From positions 1 to 5,611 of the forward strand of contig JAQUOB010000093.1 of assembly GCA_028717325.1 (NCBI GenBank): 5,611 bases of DNA, given 5' to 3'. The DNA is from Candidatus Margulisiibacteriota bacterium. Lineage in GTDB: Bacteria; Margulisbacteria; WOR-1; O2-12-FULL-45-9; XYB2-FULL-48-7. The translations under genes and the position numbers were made by a program. The notes under the pieces are model-generated. The model ran no database searches, was not told the origin of the DNA, and was given only the letters and a program-made list of their open reading frames with translations. Shown piece by piece: positions 1 through 5,611 of this stretch (position 1 is the first letter of the stretch; every line of letters starts with the position of its first letter).

Positions 1-2
1 TC

Positions 3-533
3 CGGATCTCGGAGATCGACCGGGATTATTATCTGATCGTTTCGCGGCTCAACCCGTACAAGCGGGTTGACCTGGCGATCGAGGCCTTTAACGAGCTGGG
101 CTTGCCGCTCCGGATCATCGGCCGCGGGCCGGACCGGGGCCGGCTGCAGAAACTGGCCGGCCCGAACGTTTCGTTCCTGGGCGGCCAAACCGACGAGCAG
201 ATCGCGGGCCAGCTGGCCGAGTGCCGGGCGCTGGTCTTTCCGGGCGAAGAGGATTTTGGCATCGCGCCGGTCGAAGCCATGGCGGCCGGCCGGCCGGTCA
301 TCGCTTTCAGGGCCGGCGGCGCGGTTGAAACGGTCGTCGAGGGTGAAACCGGCGTCTTTTTTGACGAGCAAACTCCGGCCGCCCTGGTCCGGGCCGTCAA
401 TCGCTCAAAATTCGAGCTGTTCGACAAGCAACGGATCAGACGGCAGGCATTAAAATACGATAAAAGCGTCTTTAAGAAAAAAATGGAAGATTTTATAAAG
501 GAAAAATATGAAGAAAAATCGTCCGGCTCTTAA
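3..533 (+). CDS. GT4-family glycosyltransferase, WbaZ-like (C-terminal half, 5' end outside window)
   Basis: This is the C-terminal, nucleotide-sugar-binding half of a GT-B glycosyltransferase; 176 residues are visible and the reading frame is open to the left edge. Family members are usually about 350-390 residues, so roughly half is missing. Visible hallmarks are SRLNPYKRVD (residues 14-23), whose Arg and Lys normally contact the donor diphosphate; the IIGRGP strand-loop (38-43); FLGGQTDEQI (58-67); and the E-x7-E motif EDFGIAPVE (83-91), followed by AAGRPVIAF and AGGAVETV (104-111). The FPGEEDFGI wording is typical of WbaZ-like (mannosyltransferase-type) GT4 enzymes. The predicted role is adding a sugar to a lipid-linked glycan at the cytoplasmic face of the inner membrane. 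The tail is Lys/Glu-rich and AT-richer than the core, and it overlaps the next gene by 26 bp, implying one transcript. The family assignment is firm; the sugar and linkage are unknown. Confidence 0.93.
   Translation, partial: RISEIDRDYYLIVSRLNPYKRVDLAIEAFNELGLPLRIIGRGPDRGRLQKLAGPNVSFLGGQTDEQIAGQLAECRALVFPGEEDFGIAPVEAMAAGRPVIAFRAGGAVETVVEGETGVFFDEQTPAALVRAVNRSKFELFDKQRIRRQALKYDKSVFKKKMEDFIKEKYEEKSSGS
497..502 (+). promoter_or_regulatory. Ribosome binding site for the O-antigen polymerase/ligase gene
   Basis: AAAGGA lies five bases before the ATG at 508, inside the 3' end of the glycosyltransferase gene. It supports the 508 start over the next in-frame ATG at 601, which would begin inside the first membrane helix and lose the basic N-terminal tail. 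Confidence 0.6.
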
Positions 534-2745
534 AACCGCGCCAACTGAAAAAAGATCACGGCTCGCCGGGTTCTTGACCTACGATCTTGTGATCGAGATC
601 ATGCTCCTGGTCATCGTTTTCCTTATCCCGATCATCTTTGACCGCCGGCTGGGCATCGTTTTTTCCGGCACCAAGGTCGCCTGGCTCCGAGCTTTTGTTA
701 TTGTGACATTAGGCGTCTGGGCGATCAAGTTGATCGTAACAAAGGAACACCGTTTTATCCGGACGGTGCTCGACTGGCCCATCCTGGCTTACCTTTTGAT
801 CACGACCGTCGCGACCCTGACCTCGGTCCATGTTTATACCAGTTTTGTCGGGTTTTACGGCCGGTTCGAAGGTCTGTCCACCTGGTATCTTTTCGGCCTC
901 TCTTTCTTTATAGTAACCAATTACATCTTTTCGTTCGAACAGCTCAAAAGGATCATTGTCGCCGTGGTTTCTTCGGCGACCATCATGTCCGTCTATGGCG
1001 TCATCCAGCGGCAGGAATTGGACCCGTATATGTGGGGAGGGGTGGTAACCTGGCAGAGGGTCATCGGAACGATCGGCCAACCCAACTTTTTGGCCGCTTA
1101 TATCTTAATGGCTTTTTTCCTGGGCCTGGTCCTGTTTTTGGAAGAAAAGAAAGCCGCGCCGGAGATCGATTGGTTCGAACAACTGACGCCGCTCGGTTAT
1201 TTTTTATTCAGCCAGGTCGGTTTTGTCTTTATGATCTATTTTCTTGACGCGAGCGATGTCTTTCTCTGGTACTCCGGCTTCGCCATAATAACGGCCGGTA
1301 CCCTGCTTTTTGCCTTTAATTATCAGAAGCTCCACCCGCTGATCCTCGATCTGCTCTTCGGCAGCTGTCTGATCCTGATCTATATCTGTTTGCTTTACAC
1401 GCAAAGCCGCGGCGGTTATATGGGCTTTTTTACGGGTGGGGTTCTGTTTGTGCTGGTCGCGGGCCGGCACTGGATATTTAAGAGCTGGAAGGAGCTCGCG
1501 CTGCTGGGTTTGTTCATTGTTATCATTTCCGCCTTCACCATGCTGCGTCCCGAGTATTCTCCTTTCGAGCGCTTTACGGGTGAGATCTCCACGAAAACGG
1601 AGATAAAATCGGCCGGCGAAGAAGCGGCCCAGCTGGAACTAAAAGGGGCGGCGGGCTCCCGCGGCGAGACCTGGAAAAGCGGTTTTCGGATCGTGGCCGA
1701 TAACCCGCTTTTCGGCATCGGGCCCGAGGTCCTGAAAATGGTTTTTCCGCGCTATGAGACCGAGCTTTTTCGGTTTAAAGAAACGTTCCATGTCAAACAG
1801 GACCGCAACCATAACGAAACGCTTGATGTGCCGGTCACTAAAGGGTTGATCTCTTTTTTCTTATATTTAGGGATACTGTTTACGGTCTTTCGGACAGGTT
1901 TTGTTAAGCTCAAAACTGCGACCGACCCGCAGAGATTGATGATAGCGGGCCTGCTGGCGGCCAGCCTCGCTTATCTTGTCCAGAACCAGTTCAGCTTTGG
2001 CGTGGTGGCCATCACTTCTCTGTTCTGGATCATGTGGGCGATGGTTATGATCCTGGGCCAGGGAGAAGAAGCCGGACCGAAAGCGGCCAAGATATCTCTT
2101 AATGATATTCCCTGGCTGCCGGTCGCCGGGGTCATCCTGGCCGGAACTTTCTTGATCTGGATCTCGTTCTTTTCATTTTTCTCCGACGTCTATTTTAAGT
2201 CGGGCAAGACCAATCTCGATGCGGGGCACCTGACCCAGGCGGTCGACGATCTCACGCGGTCGTTGAATGTTTTTCCGCTTGAAGGGACGACCGTTTCCCA
2301 TCTGGCCATCGCTTACCTTAATCAGGGCAAGAACGACGAAGCCGCCCGCGATCTGATTTACGGCACCCTGATCGATCCGTACAACGCGGATAATTTTTAC
2401 ATGCTGTCGCGCCTCTATCTTTCGCTCTATGATCGCGGGAAAAAAGAGGCGCTGCTGGAATCGGAGAGGAACGCCGACATCGCGCTGAAGATAGACCCTT
2501 ATTACGCGGAGGCCTACGAAACAAAGGCCATGATCGATGAACGACTGGGCAAACCGGACGAAGCTCTGGCCCTGTATGAAAAAGCTTTTATCATCAATCC
2601 GACCCTGGTCAGTGTCATTCTGAAGACCGAAGAATTGAGCAAAAAGCTGGGCAAAGTTGGGGAGGCGCGCCAGATATTCGCCGACGCCTATCAGCGGTTT
2701 CCCGACAATATCGAGCTCTTCAAAGTGCTGGAACGGCTGAAATGA
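508..2745 (+). CDS. O-antigen polymerase/ligase family membrane protein (Wzy_C type) with C-terminal TPR domain
   Basis: This 745-residue protein should polymerise lipid-linked glycan repeats (Wzy-like) or transfer the glycan to an acceptor (WaaL/PglL-like); sequence alone does not decide which. I count about 15 hydrophobic helices: near 26-45, 58-78, 89-110, 125-142, 148-165, 190-211, 228-246, 250-270, 279-297, 304-320, 329-346, 446-464, 476-491, 495-516 and 536-558. Family signatures are GFYGRFEGL (115-123), RVIGTIGQPNFLA (184-196), QSRGGYMGF (299-307), and a long loop (347-445) with GETWKSGF, NPLFGIGPE and RNHNETLD, whose His435 matches the conserved WaaL loop histidine. The basic N-terminus and helix count put this loop outside the cytoplasm, as in WaaL. 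Residues 562-734 form about five TPR-like repeats, and the same topology puts them in the periplasm. The start at 508 has a good ribosome binding site; the stop overlaps the next ATG by 4 bp. Confidence 0.9.
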   Translation: MKKNRPALKTAPTEKRSRLAGFLTYDLVIEIMLLVIVFLIPIIFDRRLGIVFSGTKVAWLRAFVIVTLGVWAIKLIVTKEHRFIRTVLDWPILAYLLITTVATLTSVHVYTSFVGFYGRFEGLSTWYLFGLSFFIVTNYIFSFEQLKRIIVAVVSSATIMSVYGVIQRQELDPYMWGGVVTWQRVIGTIGQPNFLAAYILMAFFLGLVLFLEEKKAAPEIDWFEQLTPLGYFLFSQVGFVFMIYFLDASDVFLWYSGFAIITAGTLLFAFNYQKLHPLILDLLFGSCLILIYICLLYTQSRGGYMGFFTGGVLFVLVAGRHWIFKSWKELALLGLFIVIISAFTMLRPEYSPFERFTGEISTKTEIKSAGEEAAQLELKGAAGSRGETWKSGFRIVADNPLFGIGPEVLKMVFPRYETELFRFKETFHVKQDRNHNETLDVPVTKGLISFFLYLGILFTVFRTGFVKLKTATDPQRLMIAGLLAASLAYLVQNQFSFGVVAITSLFWIMWAMVMILGQGEEAGPKAAKISLNDIPWLPVAGVILAGTFLIWISFFSFFSDVYFKSGKTNLDAGHLTQAVDDLTRSLNVFPLEGTTVSHLAIAYLNQGKNDEAARDLIYGTLIDPYNADNFYMLSRLYLSLYDRGKKEALLESERNADIALKIDPYYAEAYETKAMIDERLGKPDEALALYEKAFIINPTLVSVILKTEELSKKLGKVGEARQIFADAYQRFPDNIELFKVLERLK
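2191..2742 (+). other. TPR repeat region of the O-antigen polymerase/ligase
   Basis: About five helix-turn-helix units follow the last membrane segment: roughly residues 562-590, 594-624, 627-664, 667-698 and 700-734. The clearest are the fourth (AYETKAMIDERLGKPDEALALYEKAF, shown here as its AEAY...G-DEAL...IINP pattern) and the second (LAIAYLNQGKNDEA). Several end in the usual Asp/Asn-Pro (IDP, IDP, INP). The third unit carries a longer turn. TPRs usually bind protein partners, and no enzymatic role is expected for this part. Confidence 0.82.
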
Positions 2746-4091
2746 TCTTCAAGGTCCTGGCCGACGCCGGCTTAATTGTCTTTTCTTTCATCCTGGCTTA
2801 TTATTTCCGCTTCAAGATATTGCTGTTCATCACGCCGTCTTCGGTGCCGATCTTTGAGCGCTACCTCAGCGTCCTGATTTTTGTGACGCTTCTCTGGCTG
2901 GCGGTCTTCAAGCTGGTCGGCCTCTACGAAAATAAAAAATTCACCGCATTGGTCGATGAGATCGCGACGCTGTTCGGGGCCGTCACGCTTTCGACTTTCA
3001 TACTGCTGGGCATGCTTTTTCTTTACCGGGAGCTCTGGTTCTCCCGCCTGGTCATTCTCAACGTCTGGTGGATCGCCTTTGTGTCGCTCTCTCTCCTGCG
3101 TTTTTTCATCCTTCTGGCCGGCCGCGCGCTGCATTACCGTGGCCTCGGCGTGCGCCGGACGCTGATACTGGGCGCCGGCGAGATCGGCCGGACGCTGGCG
3201 GAGAAAATGAATCTCGACCAGGGGCTCGGTTACCGGGTGGTAGGGATCATTGAACCGGATGATCTATCACAGATCAAAGATATCATCCAAAAGCAGAAGG
3301 TTGATGAAGTTATCATTGCCGGCACCGATATTCCGGCCGAAAGAACGCTCGATATCATCACCGAATGCGAACGGTTCGGCGTTGAGTTCAAGATCGTGCC
3401 CGGCATCCTCGAGTTGATCGCCAGCCGGGTGGACGTGGACGAACTGGCCGGCGTGCCTCTCTTGACGGTTTCCGAGATCCGTTTAAAAGGCCTGAACGCG
3501 CTGATCAAGCGGACGATGGACATTATTATTGCCGGCCTCGGTCTCCTGATCCTGACCCCGTTCTTTTTGCTGATAGCATTGCTGATCAAGCTGACCTCGC
3601 CCGGTCCGGTTTTCTATGCCCAGACCAGGACGGGCCTCGACGGGAAACCTTTTTCGATGTTTAAGTTCCGGTCGATGATCGCCGGAGCGGACGAGATCTT
3701 TCCACAGCTGGAAGCCAGGTCCGAAGTCGAAGGCCACCTTTTCAAGATGAAAGACGATCCGCGCGTGACCCGGCTCGGTCGGTTCATGCGGCGCTTCAGC
3801 ATCGACGAATTGCCCCAACTGTTGAACGTCTTTTTCGGGCAGATGAGCCTGGTCGGCCCGCGGCCGCCTCTGCCGCGCGAAGTCGTTAAATACAATGCCT
3901 GGCACAAGAAACGGCTGAGAGTGCGCCCCGGCATCACCGGCCCCTGGCAGGTTTCGGGCCGGTCCCACTTGCCGTTTGACGATATGGTGCGGCTGGATAT
4001 TTATTATATCGAGAACTGGTCGCTCTGGCTTGATCTGAAGATACTTTTAAGGACGGTGCCGGTCGTTTTGACCGCCCGGGGAGCTTACTGA
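2742..4091 (+). CDS. Polyprenyl-phosphate sugar-1-phosphate transferase (WbaP/EpsL-type initiating enzyme)
   Basis: The predicted reaction moves a hexose-1-phosphate from a UDP-sugar to undecaprenyl phosphate, starting an O-antigen or exopolysaccharide repeat at the inner membrane. The 449-residue length is normal for the long family form. Four hydrophobic helices (about 5-23, 41-61, 74-95, 98-124) precede a Rossmann-like CoA_binding_3 domain with GAGEIG (144-149). A membrane re-entrant segment (about 259-284) follows KRTMD (256-260), then the catalytic Bac_transf domain: SPGPVFYAQ (286-294), FKFRSM (307-312), the Asp355-Glu356 dyad in SIDELPQLLNV, SLVGPRP (369-375) and RPGITGPWQVSGRS (395-408). 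The protein ends in RGAY, the usual family C-terminus, so the 3' end is native although it overlaps the opposite-strand gene by 7 bp. The start is the ATG overlapping the upstream stop (ATGA); GGAA at 2730-2733 is a weak ribosome binding site, suggesting coupled translation. Glucose or galactose is likeliest, but the substrate is not readable. Confidence 0.95.
   Translation: MIFKVLADAGLIVFSFILAYYFRFKILLFITPSSVPIFERYLSVLIFVTLLWLAVFKLVGLYENKKFTALVDEIATLFGAVTLSTFILLGMLFLYRELWFSRLVILNVWWIAFVSLSLLRFFILLAGRALHYRGLGVRRTLILGAGEIGRTLAEKMNLDQGLGYRVVGIIEPDDLSQIKDIIQKQKVDEVIIAGTDIPAERTLDIITECERFGVEFKIVPGILELIASRVDVDELAGVPLLTVSEIRLKGLNALIKRTMDIIIAGLGLLILTPFFLLIALLIKLTSPGPVFYAQTRTGLDGKPFSMFKFRSMIAGADEIFPQLEARSEVEGHLFKMKDDPRVTRLGRFMRRFSIDELPQLLNVFFGQMSLVGPRPPLPREVVKYNAWHKKRLRVRPGITGPWQVSGRSHLPFDDMVRLDIYYIENWSLWLDLKILLRTVPVVLTARGAY
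4085..4091. other. Tail-to-tail overlap of two stop codons
   Basis: The plus-strand sugar transferase stops with TGA at 4089-4091, and the minus-strand surface protein stops with TAA read from 4087 down to 4085. The coding regions therefore share 7 bp, with no intergenic space for a dedicated terminator. Both C-termini look intact: RGAY for the transferase and GKLIVLQ for the surface protein. Confidence 0.95.
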
Positions 4092-5611
4092 AGAACGATC
4101 AGCTTGCCTTTTTTGATCTCTCGCTGTCCGCCGATCGAGACCGACGCCAGATAAGGATAAACGCCGTTTTCCAGTGTCCGGCCGAAAAGGTCGACGCCGT
4201 TCCAGGCGAGGGTTGTCTCCGCATAATTCTTGACCTCTTTTTTCCAGACCAGGGTCCCCGTCAGGTCAAAAACGTATATTTTTAATTCGTCAGGCGTTGA
4301 CGAAAAGGTAAAAGTAAAATATAAGGTCCTGTTCGTTCCCGGTGAAAAAGGGCAGGGACCGGCGTTGAAAGTCCCGATCAAACCGGCCGTGGCCGTGACG
4401 GATTTTAACATAAGACTTTGGCTGATTCGATTGCCGGCGCGGTCGACCGCTTCGACCATGATGTCATTATTTCTCTCGGTCAGGGGAATCTCATAATAAA
4501 AATTACAGCCGCTCAAAGGGTGCAGGGAGCCGGCCGGTTTCTTGCTGTTGTAGAAATTCACCACGTCAAGATGCTGATCATCCGCCTCGCCGGAGATCAA
4601 AAGCACCTGTCGGCCGGCTCTCGTCTCGCGGTTAGCCGCAACGAACAACTTGGGCGGGAGCGTATCGACGATCAAGCTGAAGACTGCCGCTTCGCCGGTG
4701 TTGCCGACGTTGTCCCTGGGGCTGACCGTTACCTCATAAGACCCGTCGAGGAGCGGCAGGCGCGCCCTGACAGCCGGCCCGGCTTCGCCCGTAACAGCGG
4801 CTTCCAGAGAAACTCCGTCGATCTTTATCAGCGTGCCCTGAAGGTCCAAGCCGCTCCCGGCGTCTAAAAGCGGCAAAGGGATGGTGGTCGATGAACCGGC
4901 AAAAACAGATTCCGCGGTGCCGACCGTTAGAAGCGGGGCCGAATCGTCGATATTTATTTTGAACTCTTTTTCCCCGGCCTTGCCGGCCTGATCGGCCAGA
5001 CGGGCCTTGGCCAAATATTGACCGTCGGTCAATTCGGGCGGCGGGCTCAAAAAGCCCGATAACTTGCCCGAACTCTTATCATAGACCGGTTTATCCGCCA
5101 AAGTTTTTCCCGCGATAACTATTTCGCCGTCTGCTTCATCGGCAATACCGGCTTGAGAGTCAATGACCGCCGCCTCAAAATAAATGGTCGAGCCGGGTTT
5201 GCTCCAATCGGCCGGTCCGGGTTTCAATATTTTAAGATGGGGGATGTCCGTCCGGTACGAAATTGTTTTTGAGAGACGTGCGGTATTGCCCGCTTCGTCG
5301 GTCGCCAGCAGTTCAAAAATATTATTACCCGGCCGCAAAGCCACGCGGGTCGAGAATTCCCGGTTTGCTTCGAGTGAAAGGGGCTTGCCGTTGAGGCTTA
5401 AGGCGGCCGGTTCGCTGACCAGGCCGGAGAAAGAGACGGTGTCGTCATCGCTGACCTCGCCGGAACCCGCCGCTGGCAGGCCCGTCAACCACGTGATGAC
5501 CGGCGGTTTTGTGTCGGTTTTAAAAGCAAAGACGGGTGAGAGCGGGCTGGCCGCCAGGCCGTCGCTGACGGAGACCCTCCAAAAATATTCTCCGTCGGAG
5601 AGATCGAGCGG
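4085..5611 (-). CDS. Multi-domain Ig/FN3-like surface protein with FlgD-like C-terminal domain (N-terminus outside window)
   Basis: The last 508 residues are visible; the frame stays open to the right edge, so the in-frame TTG at 5488 is not the real start. It is a chain of beta-sandwich modules joined by short Asp...Pro linkers: TDTKPP (32-37), TDIP (121-124), DDSAP (222-226) and VDTLPP (315-320). The first partial module (GEYFWRVSVSDG, 7-18) is FN3-like. Later modules carry Ig-like D-x-(A/V)-G-(N/K) turns: DEAGN (105-109), DQAGK (207-211), DNVGN (300-304), DRAGN (390-394). Residues 418-508 form a FlgD-like Ig domain: CPFSPGTN, LKIYVFDLTGTLVWK, LAWNGVDLFGRTLENGVYPY and final GKLIVLQ. No membrane segment, enzyme motif or lipid-attachment site is visible in this part. 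An exported adhesin, envelope protein or enzyme accessory tail is likely; any catalytic domain would lie upstream, outside the window. Promoter and signal peptide are also outside. The fold is firm; the function is unknown. Confidence 0.88.
   Translation of the reverse strand, partial: PLDLSDGEYFWRVSVSDGLAASPLSPVFAFKTDTKPPVITWLTGLPAAGSGEVSDDDTVSFSGLVSEPAALSLNGKPLSLEANREFSTRVALRPGNNIFELLATDEAGNTARLSKTISYRTDIPHLKILKPGPADWSKPGSTIYFEAAVIDSQAGIADEADGEIVIAGKTLADKPVYDKSSGKLSGFLSPPPELTDGQYLAKARLADQAGKAGEKEFKINIDDSAPLLTVGTAESVFAGSSTTIPLPLLDAGSGLDLQGTLIKIDGVSLEAAVTGEAGPAVRARLPLLDGSYEVTVSPRDNVGNTGEAAVFSLIVDTLPPKLFVAANRETRAGRQVLLISGEADDQHLDVVNFYNSKKPAGSLHPLSGCNFYYEIPLTERNNDIMVEAVDRAGNRISQSLMLKSVTATAGLIGTFNAGPCPFSPGTNRTLYFTFTFSSTPDELKIYVFDLTGTLVWKKEVKNYAETTLAWNGVDLFGRTLENGVYPYLASVSIGGQREIKKGKLIVLQ
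4088..4360 (-). other. FlgD-like Ig C-terminal domain (possible secretion/sorting domain)
   Basis: The last 91 residues follow the pattern seen at the ends of many large secreted proteins: a PFSP start, an amphipathic strand IYVFDLTG, a Trp-Asn-Gly turn (AWNGVDLFG), then ENGVYPYLASV and a basic-hydrophobic tail KKGKLIVLQ. This matches the FlgD Ig-like fold and is similar to type IX secretion C-terminal domains. FlgD-like domains also occur in bacteria without that system, so a sorting role is only inferred. Confidence 0.7.

Noticed and set aside
284..297. Tandem GGCC run
   Set aside because: It is explained by GC-rich codons for Ala-Ala-Gly-Arg-Pro in a conserved glycosyltransferase motif; no repeat beyond it.
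67..453. Alternative plus-strand open frame over the glycosyltransferase
   Set aside because: The product is rich in Arg, Ser and Pro with no motifs; the overlapping frame carries the GT4 signatures.
440..507. A/T-rich stretch considered as an internal promoter
   Set aside because: No well-spaced -35/-10 pair stands out, and the stretch is explained by Lys-rich codons at the end of the glycosyltransferase.
3483..3968. Minus-strand open frame of 161 codons inside the sugar transferase gene
   Set aside because: It lies opposite the best-conserved catalytic motifs of the transferase, and its product is low-complexity, charged and unlike any known protein.
4097..4118. Possible terminator: GATCA and TGATC flanking a T-run just after the sugar transferase gene
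   Set aside because: The stem is only five base pairs with a long loop, and the T-run lies within the loop rather than after the stem. It is also coding sequence for the opposite gene.
4418..4867. Plus-strand open frame of 149 codons opposite the surface protein gene
   Set aside because: Its translation shows no recognisable fold or family, while the opposite strand gives a coherent run of Ig-like modules across the same bases. It is an antisense shadow in GC-rich DNA.
5486..5488. TTG as the start codon of the minus-strand surface protein
   Set aside because: The frame continues open for 41 further codons to the window edge, and those encode a FN3-like segment (YFWRVSVSDG) and a TDTKPP linker that match the rest of the protein.

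Overview
The window is fully coding, with no stretch over 300 bases lacking a gene. It joins a plus-strand surface-polysaccharide operon (1-4091) to a minus-strand gene for a large modular surface protein (4085-5611). Both outer genes are cut by the window edges. I see no RNA gene, mobile element, CRISPR array, attachment site or convincing promoter or terminator.

Plus strand. Three genes follow each other with overlapping ends: the C-terminal half of a GT4 (WbaZ-like) glycosyltransferase (3-533), a Wzy/WaaL-type O-antigen polymerase or ligase with a C-terminal TPR domain (508-2745), and a WbaP-type polyprenyl-phosphate sugar-1-phosphate transferase (2742-4091). Together they look like part of a lipid-linked glycan pathway. 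The last gene's product starts the glycan on undecaprenyl phosphate, the GT4 enzyme extends it at the cytoplasmic face, and the multi-spanning protein polymerises or transfers it outside the inner membrane. No flippase is visible; it may lie upstream.

Minus strand. The last 508 residues of a secreted protein made of tandem Ig/FN3-like beta-sandwich modules end in a FlgD-like Ig domain that resembles the C-terminal domains of type IX-type secreted proteins. Its stop codon overlaps the 3' end of the sugar transferase gene by 7 bp in a tail-to-tail arrangement.

Organism. The fairly GC-rich bacterial coding style, very tight packing, TPR-fused O-antigen ligase and FlgD-like C-terminus fit a diderm environmental bacterium of a poorly cultured lineage (Margulisbacteria/WOR-1, Omnitrophota or Elusimicrobiota would fit). 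This placement is a low-confidence inference from protein style. All families are recognisable. The most interesting points are the TPR fusion, the tail-to-tail overlap, and the pairing of glycan genes with a protein carrying a sorting-like C-terminus.
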